A program made the translations under genes and the position numbers. DNA of 64,000 nucleotides from Sycobia sp. Sy_11 (Eukaryota > Arthropoda > Insecta > Hymenoptera > Epichrysomallidae): NCBI GenBank assembly GCA_018907035.1, contig JACCIC010000062.1, positions 422,001 to 486,000 of the forward strand, read 5' to 3'. The notes below the pieces were generated by a model that did not search any database, was not told the origin of the DNA, and worked only from the letters and a program-made list of their open reading frames with translations. Below, piece by piece: positions 24,447-37,138 of this stretch. The first letter of the stretch is position 1. The number at the start of each line of letters is the position of its first letter.

Positions 24447-25109
24447 AATAAATAAATATTTTTATCGGTCTTACTGTCTTTATAATATCATTTATTAGTT
24501 AAAATAATGACAGTCAGATTGTCCTTGTTTGTCTGAAATAAAACTTATCACTACAATGAATTATATCAGAAGATTAAAAATAAAAATACAATAATAAATA
24601 AAATAAAAATAAAAAAATAATAAAAGTACTTATTCTATGTTATTAAAGGACAAACTGACTGACCCTACCACCTGAAATTTAGGATTACCTTGTTGTCCGA
24701 CGTTTCGAACCGCTACAGTTCATCCTCAGGAACTAAACTGTTAACTAACTGAACTGACAGTTCAGTTCCTGAGGATGAACTGCAGCGGTTCGAAACGTCG
24801 GACAAGAAGGTAATCCTAAATTTCAGGTGGTAGGGTCAGTCAGTTTGTCCTTTAATAACATAGAATAAGTACTTTTATTATTTTTTTATTTTTATTTTAT
24901 TTATTATTGTATTTTTATTTTTAATCTGCTGATACAATTTATTGTAGTAATAAGTTTTATTTCAGATTCTACGGAGGTGATCATAAACAAGGACAGTCTG
25001 ACTGTCATTATTTTAACTAATATATTGTATGATAAAGACTATAAGACCGATAAAAATCTTTATTAATTTTATTCAGAACAGTCGACATAAGTACAATTTT
25101 TAATTTTAA

Positions 25110-25110
<1 letters not shown>
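24447..25110. mobile_element. Fold-back element B (near-perfect palindrome)
   Basis: The two halves are almost exact reverse complements about a centre near 24745. Ends carry AATAAATATTTTTATCGGTC and its complement, then GACAGTCAG-type palindromes and AT-rich arms. An inner core GGATGAAC...GTTCGAAACGTCGG occurs on both strands. The right flank 'cagaacagtcgacataagtac' also occurs beside element C and, inverted, beside D. No coding capacity. Spacing to exon 5 places it at the end of that exon's UTR. Confidence 0.85.
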
Positions 25111-25149
<39 letters not shown>

Positions 25150-26998
25150 TGTGTGTGTGCGCTTTATTTCTATTTTCGCCCTCCCTGGATTCAACAATGT
25201 GAATTCTTCTACGATTTGTTGGAACTAGGGGAATAAAAAATTAATGAAGTTGAAACAAAAAAATTGGCATAAAAGGACTTTACGTGCTGAATCGTATACG
25301 CGTATGCGTACGTGTGTATGAGTGCATTGCCCAATTCATTTGATAGTTTTTCAAGAGCAAAAATAATATCCAGTTTTTTTTTCTTCTAAATTTATCCTAA
25401 ATTTTGAAAAACTATCCATACAATTTAAATTTTATCACGCTATTGTCATTCGCGCGGTGTTCACAAAACAGAACCTAAGTTTAAGTTTCATTACAAATAC
25501 CACTAATCATTTTTAAAATAGAAGAAAAAAGTGAAAACATACGAAACTAAGGATTGCACTGTAGAACAAATTTTTTGAAATTTTTTAGCTTTATTTTATG
25601 AAGCTGTATATTAGTTTTGATATAGTCACTTTACTGAAAGTGCGAACATCAACCATGGCTCATTTTGATTTTATTGAACTCTGAGAGTTCAATGTGAATT
25701 TCCACTGTAGTGATGAATAAGTGCGTAAAAATATGGTGCCAAAAAAGTGAGGAAATGTAGATTATTTTATTTTATATTTTAATAAGTGCCAAAAATGCCA
25801 AAGCTATTGCGATTTACAGCCAAATTTATCTATAGTTTTCTTTATTATTATAAGCGTAGATTCAAACAACAGAAATACTTTATTTCTCTGAAGTACAGTT
25901 AATTAGTGCCACATATCAATCTCTTACTTTCAATAGATTTACAGACTCAAAAAGAATACATTGTCTTTAACATTGTTCGAAAAGCTAACCTGAAACATTT
26001 ATAGGAATTTAAAAGTGAAATATCTAAGAGGTAACTCAAATTTTGACGTTTCATATTTTATAGAACGATGTTTTAACAACAAGCTGAAATAAGTCATAGA
26101 ATCTTATTAATTGTTTATTGTGTATAATAAATATAATATGGAAAAAAATTTTTAAACCGAATCATTGCTTTCGTTAATTTAAGCGACTCAACATTGTCGT
26201 TCTGATAATAAGATCTTGTTTACGTATATAGAAAAAAAAGTATGCAAAATTTAGTTTTAGAGAACTTTCAAATATTTCAAAATTCTTCACTAAATAAATA
26301 TTCGATAAAAATATATTCCGAAATCATCTTTTTGATGAATCAGTCATATAGAAATAAATTTGCCAACGTAGATAACATATATTAATTAATACATTAATAC
26401 AGATAACTTATATTATAGTTGTGCCATATTATTTATTTCATATACTATATAAATAATTAGTTGCTTTCAATTAAGTAGTCTGCTAGTTTGAGGGATGAAC
26501 GGTATTTTTAATGCTTGTTCATGTCATTATTTTAATTTTTTTTCTTCAAAAAGTTGCTGTTTTTATATGTGTAAAGCGTGATGGTGCCTTAGTATAGTTC
26601 AGCAGCATTAATTTGCCCCATCATTTGTAAAAAGTAAAAATGAAATTTGGCCTCCAAACACGATAATTGATTTCGAAATGTTTGATAATGTATTGAAGAA
26701 GGTTTATTGAATATTTTATGGATTTAAACCAAACTTATGAATATTATAATAGTAAAAAATTGGAATCAATGTCATTTTTAATAGCTACAATGTGGGCGTG
26801 ACTTTTAAGAACTAAATTAAATCAAAAAGATGTTTAAGGTACCAATTAAATCCTTTTTAAAAAAATTGCCAAAATAATTAAAGGAATGTACAATGGAAAA
26901 AATTTCATTGTATATCCTCTTATTACTCACACTTTTTATTTAAGCATGATATTCCAATGAATCAGCCTCTTCATCGAAATTTATCAAATCTAAATTTC

Positions 26999-27034
<36 letters not shown>

Positions 27035-27043
27035 CATCATCAT

Positions 27044-27106
<63 letters not shown>

Positions 27107-27127
27107 CAGTAGTAGTAGTAGTAGTAT
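26999..27127. repeat. Trinucleotide repeat (TTA)n then (TAG)n
   Basis: About 12 TTA/TCA units followed by about 28 TAG units. Minus-strand poly-Leu/poly-Ile frames are artefacts. Confidence 0.95.
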
Positions 27128-28018
27128 TGTAGTAATAGCAGTAATAGCAGTACTATGAGTAATATAGTAATAGTAGATAATAGTAGTTAATACTAATAGA
27201 TGAAGTAAGTAATAATAGTTAATAGTAATAGACAAATTATATTAAACATTTATAAATAATATATATTCTTAGGAGGCACGTCGGTTCAATGGCGCAGGGT
27301 TAAAATATTGTTGATGAGTTGTCTCCTTTATTCATAAACAAAAAGATGATAAGAAGCGATGATAAATAAGGAGATTAATAATGTAAATTTGCCAAGAATT
27401 GCGCGCATTAATAAAAAATCATAAAAGAGCAAAAAATGGTGTTAAAAAAAAGAATATAGTCGGCTTGCTTTAATTAAGCCCATAATAAGTCGCCTGATTA
27501 TTTTTGTACGAGTTTTAGAAGTGCAGAGGAAAGAAGAGAGTATTCCAGTTTATTATAATAATGCGTAATTTACGTTTTAACCAAAGATTCAACGATAATA
27601 ATTGCTCTGAATGTGCAAATATGACATTTATAGACACATGTGTGTACTACTAAAGCAGATGATTATGCATCAATCATGCTAGATGGAGTTTTTTTCTTAA
27701 ATATATTTACCCGTTGGAAGCGGTTTTGAGTATATAATAATATGATCTGGAAGAGCAGGTATTTAAATTTTAAAGTACAACGAATTTTAAGCGATCAGAA
27801 TCTCAGTTAGTAGTAGCTCTTTATAAGCAGCCTAATATATGATGACGAATTAATCATTCGTTGATCTAGTCAGAAGAATATACATTTATATATTCCATCT
27901 CTCAAAAGTTGAAATGGTCGATGAAGCAATGATTATAATTAACAACATCGACAGTGACAATTTTGTTCTATTATTTAATTTCAATCCAGTTTTTATTATA
28001 TAATACACACGCGCGCAC

Positions 28019-28022
28019 CTCT

Positions 28023-28095
<73 letters not shown>
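28019..28095. repeat. (GT)n microsatellite
   Basis: About 37 uninterrupted GT units after a short GC/CT lead-in. Confidence 0.95.
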
Positions 28096-28096
<1 letters not shown>

Positions 28097-29644
28097 TATC
28101 TACTAAAATTTTAATCGAAAATTAAATGATATACACGTCTATTCTAAAGAAATAGACCTTTCAGCGATCAGTAGTATAAGTTATGAATAAAATAATAAAG
28201 AGACATTAAAAATTATACGATATATTTAAATTGACTATACATAGATCTTGTATGTATTATATAACGTGCGTAAGTCGTATTTAATGCAAATAATGTTGAA
28301 ACGTAATGTTGTACGGTAGAAGGAGAATTTTTATGTAACGAAGACGTGTTGATATACAATTTTGTCTGTAAAGTTACACATTTTTTAAAACTATATCTCC
28401 TTTTGGATAAATTTGAGAAAATTCAAGGATTTATTTTCCAAATGAAAAGATAAAGCAATTCAAATTTTCCTGAAAATTGCGACCCAAGTAAGCTAAAATA
28501 TCTATAACTTATTCATATAGCCAAGATGATTGTTTTGAAGCGTCTGCTGAGTATAGAAAAATGGAAATAATGACAGAATCAAAGTTTTTAAACTTTTTCC
28601 TTAAACTACCAAACAGCCAAAATATGTCCGATCGGTGGATCTGACAATCTAGTTTCTAAGTCTGATTTTGGCCGAATAGTGTAATCGTTCAATTTGCCAT
28701 TGCTAACTTCTTTTCACGGTTAGACAAATTCGAATTATAACTATGTCACATTTCTCTATATCCGTAACAACGTCATGACTTAACCTTAAATGTCTATTTC
28801 TCTTCATATCATCGATAAAAATCATAATAGATTAATAGCAGTATCCAAAGCTTAATACTACAGCTGCAGAATTGGAACGCAGTTATATTGAAATCACGAT
28901 TTCATATCTTTAGAAGCATAAAACTTTTAAAGATCAACAGTTGCACAAGATATTAAAAGCTGCACCTTTACATTTTTATTATTGGAATTTTTTAAATGTC
29001 TCTCTTATAATTTTTTCTTTTTAATTAACAATAATTAAATAGAATTTATTTTGTTGCGTTCCTTTTTTCAAATTATTCAAATTGTCTAAAAACCAATGCG
29101 AAATAGCAGCCATCTAAGTGCAGGGTGTAAAATAGAAAAATTGAGATAATTTAATTTTTCAACAATTTCTGTAGGCTGTCCCATATCTATAATCTATTAT
29201 TGTCTTTTCATCGTCCTTCAAAGAAGATTGGTGAAATAATGTAGAGTGAAGTTTCTAAGCTTTCACTAATTAGGAAACAATTTTATTTTTCCTATACAGT
29301 TTACGGATACCAAAGTAGTTGTTAACAATGCGATTCGTAAATAGAATATTTTTGAGATTATATCAGTATATTTATGGTTTATGTAATTTTTCTCAACTCT
29401 AATATAATCAGAAATCAAATAAAATAATCTAAAAAGAAAAGAACTTTCGAAATCTTTGTAACTTAGGCAATTAAAATAACATATAATGTATGATATACAT
29501 AATCAAATTTAAGACGTGCGTATACTTTCTGACTTATAGTTTTAAACTTATAGCTTCACCGTATCTTTATTCGATTGCTTTGCACTGTAATCTTTTCTTC
29601 TTCAAGCTTCTTTGTGCCAACGAAATTGAGTCCAACTAATAAAG

Positions 29645-30112
29645 CTAAAGCTCTAACAAAAAAGAACGTATAACTTTCGACCGTTCTATATTACTGTTAC
29701 ATCTACTCAAATAACGTTCGTTTTGCAAAGCAACGGGTGGATCGAGTCTTCCAGTTTCCAAATGAAAAGCGATATACGAGGGAAGCTTGTAAATGATTAT
29801 ATAGGCACCGAGCGACCTTATTAAATTGTATAAAAATATGCACGTGGTTATTGAAATTGTGGATGAGTGGTGCTTTGCGAAGCTTATAATAGCAGAGCGG
29901 CGGAAAGAGAAACTCAATGCCAAAGCTTGTGCCGTAAAATAAATTAAAGTAATGAAAAACAAACAATAAATCTCATTGTGATCGAAATGTTTTTTTAAGC
30001 AAATAACATAAAATTGATTATAAAAATTCGTTTCATGAAATCGAAAGTATGCAGCGCAAAGACTGAAGTATAAAAAAGAGAAAATAAAAGATAAAAAAAG
30101 TATAATATACAT
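29645..30112 (-). other. Unassigned minus-strand open frame, hydrophobic
   Basis: A 155-residue frame with an ATG and three or four stretches that could span a membrane (residues about 1-23, 50-71 and 92-120). It is unusually long for such AT-rich DNA, and its 3' half is less AT-rich. I recognise no family. No clear promoter or paired splice sites are seen, and a second frame overlaps it on the same strand. It may be chance or a relic of an intronic gene. Confidence 0.15.
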
Positions 30113-30271
30113 AACACACTAGAAATAAAGAAATTAACATTATTTGATATAAAATATCGAGATCTTCTTAACTTTCTTTGGCAAAAATAAAAATTTGTTA
30201 CAAATATAGTAAGCCTGATTTTGAGTCCTGTAGGAACGTGGAAGATTTTTTAAAATGTTTTACGAGCGTTT

Positions 30272-30333
<62 letters not shown>

Positions 30334-31527
30334 TTTTGAAATAAAAATGAACAAAATAAAAAGAACACACAAATAAAAGTTACAAACACGAATAAACTAT
30401 TTATTAAAGTGCATTAGCGGAAATCAACGGATTTAACACAGTTTAAGATTTAAAGAGTTGCATTCATGTCCGCGTTATATACACACTGAGCGCGTAGTTC
30501 TTTTTGAGACCCCTATATATATTAAAGTTATAAAGAAATGCTTTTCGAGGAGACTCATACAATGTGGGACAGGAATAAATATAAAAACTATATTGTAGCC
30601 TTTAAGATTGAGATAATAATTAGCATGTAAATGTTCCAGTCGAGGAGTTAGATTTTAGAAGTAAATTAAAAAAACGTGTATGCATTAATAGTGTTTATTA
30701 CCGTATAGACAGAAGTACATGCAAAAGAAAGTCAGAAGGGTGAAATGAAGTATAATGTGTGTATAAATATTTGAAGGTGTAATTACATAAAAGAATTTAA
30801 TATTATCAAAGGATACACGAAATATTTCAGTAAGCATTTCCGTACGTTTATATTTTAGAAATCGTAAAAAAATAATGCAATATAATATAATAGTATGTTA
30901 TGAGTTATCGTTTCTTCCATTTGTGACCATTTGGAAAGGAATTACCATACTTTAAATGTAACACTGATAAATGTTGTCTTAACGAGATGAAAATTTGATC
31001 AATAAAGAAGTGAATTTAGTTATTAAGAAATGTGCATTATTTATTTTTCTCAATACTGTCCGGGTTTATATCCAATTTTTTGTTGAAATGTAACAATTCT
31101 AGTAAAGATTTTTTACTTATAATTCATAATACCTTATATCTAACCTAGATTTATTTTAGACGATAAAATTACTATTGTATAGAAATAGCACTTTATATTG
31201 CCACCAGTTGCCTATCGCTTAGCCTTCTGCTGCATATACATACTTATGTAACTGAGTGCACAAAACTCTAAATGTCAATTTATAATACTTTTTTTCAATA
31301 GGAACTATCAAAATCTTATAAATCAGCAAAAAAATATAATTTTTCATCAATTTTTTAAATAATTATTTTAAATCGATTCAAAATTAGATTCTAATTTAAA
31401 ATGGATATCACATGTCCCCGTAATGTAGTACTAGAAAATATCCACGCCTGCCTTTCATTGTTTTATGATAATCAATCCAGCAGAAGTAGAGGAATAATGT
31501 AGATGAGGTGCTGCACGAGAGAGAAAA

Positions 31528-31586
<59 letters not shown>

Positions 31587-31766
31587 AAGAGCAGGTAAAA
31601 CTATCACTGACCGTAGTGTCCCTAGGCCTTATAGGTTAGAATATTATATTGTTAAAATTTATATGAAGGTTCTTCGATGTTGATTAATAATTGTCTGAAT
31701 AATTAATTTTTTTATATAATAATGTTTTAATTTACAACTTAAGCTATCACTGCAGGTCACTGACTG

Positions 31767-31826
<60 letters not shown>

Positions 31827-32050
31827 TCCAGTCTCTGCCACTTTCTTTTTTCCAGCCTCTTATCTACGCTCTCATTCTACGTCTGCTGCGTTTATTATAA
31901 TAAAACAATGAAAGGTACACGAAAAATTACTTATATCATAATGACCTTACGGAATAAAACTGATAAATAATTGTTGTATTTTCGATGTAAGGTGTTATTA
32001 AAAAGTGGAATTAGAAAATGTGATAATCCTCTATTGTTTCTTCTCCTCTT
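30113..32050. other. Intron with (GA)n and (CT)n tracts
   Basis: No exon recognised. GA runs lie at about 30277-30329 and 31531-31584, and a CT run at 31771-31826. The last two form an inverted pair about 190 nt apart and could fold together in RNA. Confidence 0.55.
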
Positions 32051-32160
32051 AAATTAATAACTATTTATGTCAGTCTTACAATCTTTATACAATAGAATAC
32101 TATGATAATATAATGATAGTCAAACTCTTCTCTTCAAGTGAATCTTCCTTCCCTTAACCC
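32051..32160. mobile_element. Fragment of fold-back element end
   Basis: AATAACTATTTATGTCAGTC, then TTACAATCTTTATAC and 'taatgatagtcaaact' follow the order of the left arm of elements B and C with many substitutions. A matching right arm is not visible. Confidence 0.4.
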
Positions 32161-32834
32161 AGGAGACGAATTTCTCATTTATAATGAATCATGTGTAAAT
32201 AAAAAAAATTAATGGTCGCTTTAAACACTAAAAAAGTGCGAGTAACATCGGGTTTCATACAGTCAGTTATAGAGGAAAAAATGTTTCTATATTTAAACTA
32301 ATTTTTTTAATTTTTTTAGGTTGGACATTGATCACGGCTGGTGACTTCCATTTATTCATGAACTCGTTATTATCGAGCATAAAGTGTATTTGAAGTATAT
32401 CAAAATTTACAGAAGTAATGGAAGTGGAAAGCATTAAATTGTGTATGAATTTGTACGTAACTACACTGAAAAAACTCATGTTTTATATATAAATTGTTTA
32501 ATGTGCATTATCTCCAAGTTATTATATATATAGTTTATAATAATAATATATGTATATATGTGCTATTGGTATATAATTCATAGTTCAAAATAATAGCAAT
32601 AACCACATTTCATAGATTGTATGCATATTACAATATTTGATTGCTTTGAAGTTTGTTACAGTTATGGAACAAATGGCATGAGCTGATTTACCTAAAGTAA
32701 TTACAAGATTTATAATTAATGTAATTGGATGCTTTTATCTAACACTAAGACTTATATTAATATACATCAAAAGATCGTTTTATGTTTATTCAAATATTTA
32801 TTAGAATGCATATAAAGATTTCAATATAAATGAT
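32161..32834. other. Intron, AT-rich, nothing recognised
   Basis: No supportable frame or repeat. Confidence 0.45.
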
Positions 32835-33039
32835 TTTTTTTATGTTATTGAACGTCGCTATATTTATGCTAGCAAATACCGGTGCTAATCAGCGATGGAG
32901 GTCTACGATGTGTCTGTAAACAAAGCACGTGTAAATTATTACAGCGGTGCCTGTGTCCATCGGCCGAGGCTGGAATTTGAACTCGGATCACCAAGTTACT
33001 AGTCCTTCGCTCTAGCGATCGAGGCATCCCATGCCTCAT
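32835..33039 (-). mobile_element. tRNA-derived SINE, copy 1
   Basis: Read on the minus strand, it begins with a tRNA-like head. A box-B-like GATCCGAGTTCAAATTCC is preceded by 'cctcgatcgctagagcgaagg'. A conserved body containing TGTTTACAGACACATCG follows, and it ends in an A run. It is flanked by ATATAAATGAT (32824-32834) and ATATAAATCAT (33040-33050), a target-site duplication with one mismatch. About three quarters or more identical to the copy at 36.7 kb. Confidence 0.75.
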
Positions 33040-33050
33040 ATATAAATCAT

Positions 33051-34095
33051 TTAAATTTATATGAAAAATAATAATTAAGTTGATCAGAAGAAAAAGTATT
33101 TTTATATATTATCAAATAAATGTATATATGTACACACACACGCGCGCGCGCGCGCGCATATTCTTTTTATAATTTTTAAGTATATTGCAGTTTTTTAAAT
33201 GACTTGATAATTAAATTAATTACAGCCGATAAATAAAACTAGAAAATTTTTTTTTAAATTATCCAAAACGTTTATCTTTTCATCGATGTCTTTGCACTCA
33301 CAATTATAGTTATACGAGAAATTATTTTAATTTTTTAATTTATTATTTGCCTGAAATATTATTGAATTGATCACATTTATATAATATGCTTTTGTAAAAA
33401 CAGAAATTTATTTTTATTTCAGTTCAATGAATTTACGTAATTTTTTGGCAATACGTAAATTCGAGAAGCATGAAATCGAATTTTGAAATAGTAACCCTCC
33501 GCTTAAGTCTGTTAATTTAATCTGCCTCCTACATTTAATTGGCCAATCAAGATCCCAATGGTACTGATGACAATAATATCCATTCAGTATATCTCCTAAT
33601 AGCAGTGTTTCTATATATTATATCATAGGAGTTGTAATAAAATTGAATAGATTTAGTCCAATGTGACGGACGTATAATTATTTAATTTACCTCATGATAA
33701 TGAACTGATTCCGAATAATTTATTATGAAAAATATGTGTGGGGGATAAGTAGAATTTTGGATAATAAATTTAGACTTGACGCCAATTGCACGCGAAACTC
33801 TTAACCTAAGAAAAACATTTATTTAATAAAACAAAATAATTTTTCTTTAAAGCCAAGGAAGTTGGCCTTTGGAAGTTCCTCTTTTAGAACAAATTTTTAA
33901 ATAACTAAGAAATCCATTACCGAGATCTATTCAACTATATACTTTACGATTTATTGTACTCCTGTTACGCTCTATCATGCGTCAGTTCCCAGAAAATACA
34001 TTACCTATACAGATATCCTTGCTGAAAGAACAAAACGTACAATAATATACAGTAATATACGTCATCGTATTTTTCCTTTTCGTTCCTGTCCCCAG
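33051..34095 (+). other. Intron leading to exon 6
   Basis: AT-rich, with a (CA)n/(CG)n tract at about 33131-33159. It ends in the acceptor 'ttcctgtccccag'. Confidence 0.5.
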
Positions 34096-34424
34096 GCTGG
34101 ATTCTGCAGAGCTTCTCCCCGAATCCGGGTGGTGGTGGTAGCGGCGGCTGCTCTTCAGCCAATAGTACCGCTGGCCACCGGGAAAAGCGATTCCAGTGCC
34201 TGAACTGCGGCAAGTCCTACAAGTGGCGGGAATCGCTGCTGAAACACCGGCGCGTCGAGTGCGGTAAGCCGCCGACCTTCGCCTGCGATTTCTGCGGCTA
34301 TCGGTTCATGCACAAGCACCACCTGATCAAGCACCGCAAGGCCTTGCACTCGGCGCTTGCCGAGCCGCCCGCGCCGCCGCTGTCTCACGACGCCATCACC
34401 GACTCGCTTAACTATCTCGGTTAA
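34096..34424 (+). CDS. lola: lola alternative 3' exon 6, two zinc fingers
   Basis: Acceptor AG at 34094-34095, two-base entry, 108 residues, TAA at 34422-34424. There is no internal start codon near the beginning, so it is visible only when read from the splice site. The linker WILQSFSPNPGGGGSGG leads to finger 1 at 34-55 (CLNC...HRRVEC) and finger 2 at 63-84 (CDFC...HRKALH). The tail is Pro-rich (AEPPAPPLSHD) and ends NYLG. GC-rich. All zinc ligands are present. A mid-length minus-strand frame here is a shadow. Confidence 0.88.
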
Positions 34425-34860
34425 ATTAAGAAATATAAGAATCATACGGTCGGCTGCGGGAGGGAGGAGGTGGTGGCGACGGAGGGGGGCGAGGAGGAAC
34501 GCGAACGAGCTTTAAACTCGTTCGGACGAGCGCCGCTTTTATAAAGTTTCGCACGGCGAATCTTGCCGCGTGTCGGTCATATGCCACGATCTGGTGAGGC
34601 GTCAGTGCCAGCAAGGTTGCCACTTAAAGATTTCTGAGTCGCTTGGAAAAGAGCAGGAGGTTTTGAGTGAGAAAGAACTTTCTTTAAATTTCAATTATCA
34701 TATCGAACATATAATTGAGAGGACTTGCTTCTGCTGGAAGGTGAGAGAATGTACTTAAAAATACAGGAAATATGGCAAGTTGAACAAGCCAAAATTATTC
34801 ATTTTTGTAACCTCGATTAGTATGCGCGTATGATTTTCGAATGTCCAGAGCTTAAATAAA
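34425..34860 (+). other. 3' UTR of exon 6 with polyadenylation signal
   Basis: GC-rich to about 34630, then declining. AATAAA at 34855-34860 lies 430 nt after the stop and is a reasonable cleavage signal. Confidence 0.45.
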
Positions 34861-35032
34861 TATTTGTCTATAAATTATTTGTATATCTGGATATCAGTTT
34901 ATAAACAAAGAGTTGGCTGAAGTCTGGTTGCGAATTAAAAATTCGTAACTCGGTGCTATATCACTAAAATTATGCCCGCTCATATGTTACATCCAGGTAT
35001 TTTTTTTGTACAGTCTATAAATGCTTTATACT

Positions 35033-35077
<45 letters not shown>

Positions 35078-36703
35078 TATTAATATTAAGATTTACTTTG
35101 CTTTGGAAATTCGGGATAGACTTAGCCAATTCAAAAAGTTGAATTTTCGATAAAGAAAAACATATATTTTATGTAGTAAGAGCTGGAGTATATTTCAAAT
35201 ATTACTACATAAAATTTTTTTAAAGCAAATTATTGCATCGGTGAAATCTGTAGCTTAACTCGAAAGATAATAATTAATTGAAATATCAATTTTCCATCTA
35301 CATATTTGGAAAACATCAATAATTAAAAAAATTATCATATAAAAGTTATTGCCTTATTGTTTTTGTGTTTATCTATTAATTAGGAGGTGTTCTTTTCTTA
35401 TTATTAACATCTGGGCGTGCAATTATTACTAATTCTATTATCGACAACAATAGAATGTAAATAAACAGATACTTAATCAGTATATTAGAATTTTGTAAAT
35501 AGAAATCTTTATAGAATCGAAGTTTTGTTGTTTGAAGACACAATAAAAATGCTTTATATTGTACATAAGTTTTCAATTCCAGAAGCTATGAGAAATGAAC
35601 AATCGTATAGACACTGATACAATCATGTAAATTACTATATGTAAATGTATATCAAAAGACATTGTAACATAATTTTATAAGAACCTTTTAAAATGAACTT
35701 AGATTACGTTTACGCTTATTAATTTTAAAATTACTACTTTAATAATTGATTGGAAAGTTATTTTAATTTGAATTAATTTTGTAAAATATTATATAAATCA
35801 GGAAGATTAACGAAAATTTTCTTAAATAAAACATGTAATTAATAATGAGGTGTTTTATATTTTTTCTAATATATGGTCTAATATACTAACTCATATTTAT
35901 TATATTTATATAATACTCTAACTCGTATTTATCGTATTTATATTTTACTATATTTCCTTCTGTTATTTAAAATATTTAAAATATTGTTGTAAACAATTTA
36001 TTCATATCAAAAGCTAGCATATACTTACAAAATAATTGAATGCTATAAATTTATATGTTTTATACAAAATAATTTTTTGTTGAGTAATGAAAAGTAACTG
36101 AAATTAAATCATTGTGTCGTAATCGATATTTAAGAAAATATTAATTAATTTTATTTAAACAATGTTCCTTCAGCCACTGATAGAAATATGATTTAGAATG
36201 TAAATAGCAAAATGTATTTTATGGCATAGCTTATTAAAATTGATATATTTTGCGAACAATTTATGTTTATCATTGTACTTTGAAAACGTTTTTCCAATGT
36301 TCTAATTTAGTTTTATATAAATTTTATACAACAATTAATGACATTCACGATATAATTGATACAAATTATGAAATACGACGTTGCTCATTTGCTTGATTTT
36401 TAGTTTGATTGATAGAAATTTAGTTCCTTTTTTACTAATATTTTAAACGTTTTTAAATTTTTGGGAAGATATTTAATTTCTATATGCAGGATTTTCTTCC
36501 AGAAGAGTGCTGAACAGTTCTTATTTTTTAATGAACATACCGTTGAATAATTATGACAAGTAATAATTAATGAGAACAAAATAATTTAATAATTTTTAAA
36601 GGTATTATTGAGAAGTAATTTAGTAATCCATGAATTTGTGTAAATTATAACAACAAAGCAAGTAAATATCTTTACATTCACCAGAATATTTATTATAATA
36701 ATC
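34861..36703. other. Intron, AT-rich
   Basis: (GA)n at about 35035-35074; otherwise AT-rich without recognisable exons. Confidence 0.5.
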
Positions 36704-36909
36704 TTTTTTTTTTATGTTATTTAACGTCGCTCTATTTATGTTTTCAAATATCGGTGCTAATCAGCGACGGAGGTCTGCGATGTGTTTGTAAACAAAGCAC
36801 ATGTAAATTATTACAGCGGTGCCTGTATCAATCGGCCGAGACCGGGACTTGAACTCGGATCACCAAGTTACTAGTCCTTCGCTTCAGCGATCGAGCCATC
36901 GCAGACCTC
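36704..36909 (-). mobile_element. tRNA-derived SINE, copy 2
   Basis: Same element as at 32.8 kb. On the minus strand the head reads GCGATGGCTCGATCGCTGAA, with a box-B-like GAGTTCAAGTCC, a shared body and a terminal A run. It is flanked by a perfect 10-bp duplication TATAATAATC (36694-36703 and 36910-36919), the mark of target-primed insertion. No coding capacity. Confidence 0.82.
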
Positions 36910-37070
36910 TATAATAATCATTTAGTATATCTTTCTATCTAAAAAATATGAATATAATAAAATAAAAATATTAATATTAATAATATCAAAAAATAAATTT
37001 TAATACATTGTATTGTTTACTTTAATAAATTTTTGTTAATAATATAAAATTAATTTTTTTTTAATAATTT

Positions 37071-37136
<66 letters not shown>

Positions 37137-37138
37137 TC
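36910..37138. other. Intron with (CA)n/(TA)n tract
   Basis: Short AT-rich stretch ending in a compound CA and TA microsatellite at about 37071-37131, immediately before fold-back element C. Confidence 0.6.

Larger units (their letters stand above)
25111..29644. other. Intron, AT-rich, with microsatellites
   Basis: No exon recognised. (TA)n at about 25112-25146, a (TTA)n/(TAG)n block at 26999-27127, and a (GT)n run of about 75 bases at 28019-28095. The remainder is AT-rich without supportable frames. Confidence 0.5.

Noticed and set aside
27001..27127. Possible CRISPR-like or tandem coding repeat
   Set aside because: Simple trinucleotide microsatellite without unique spacers.
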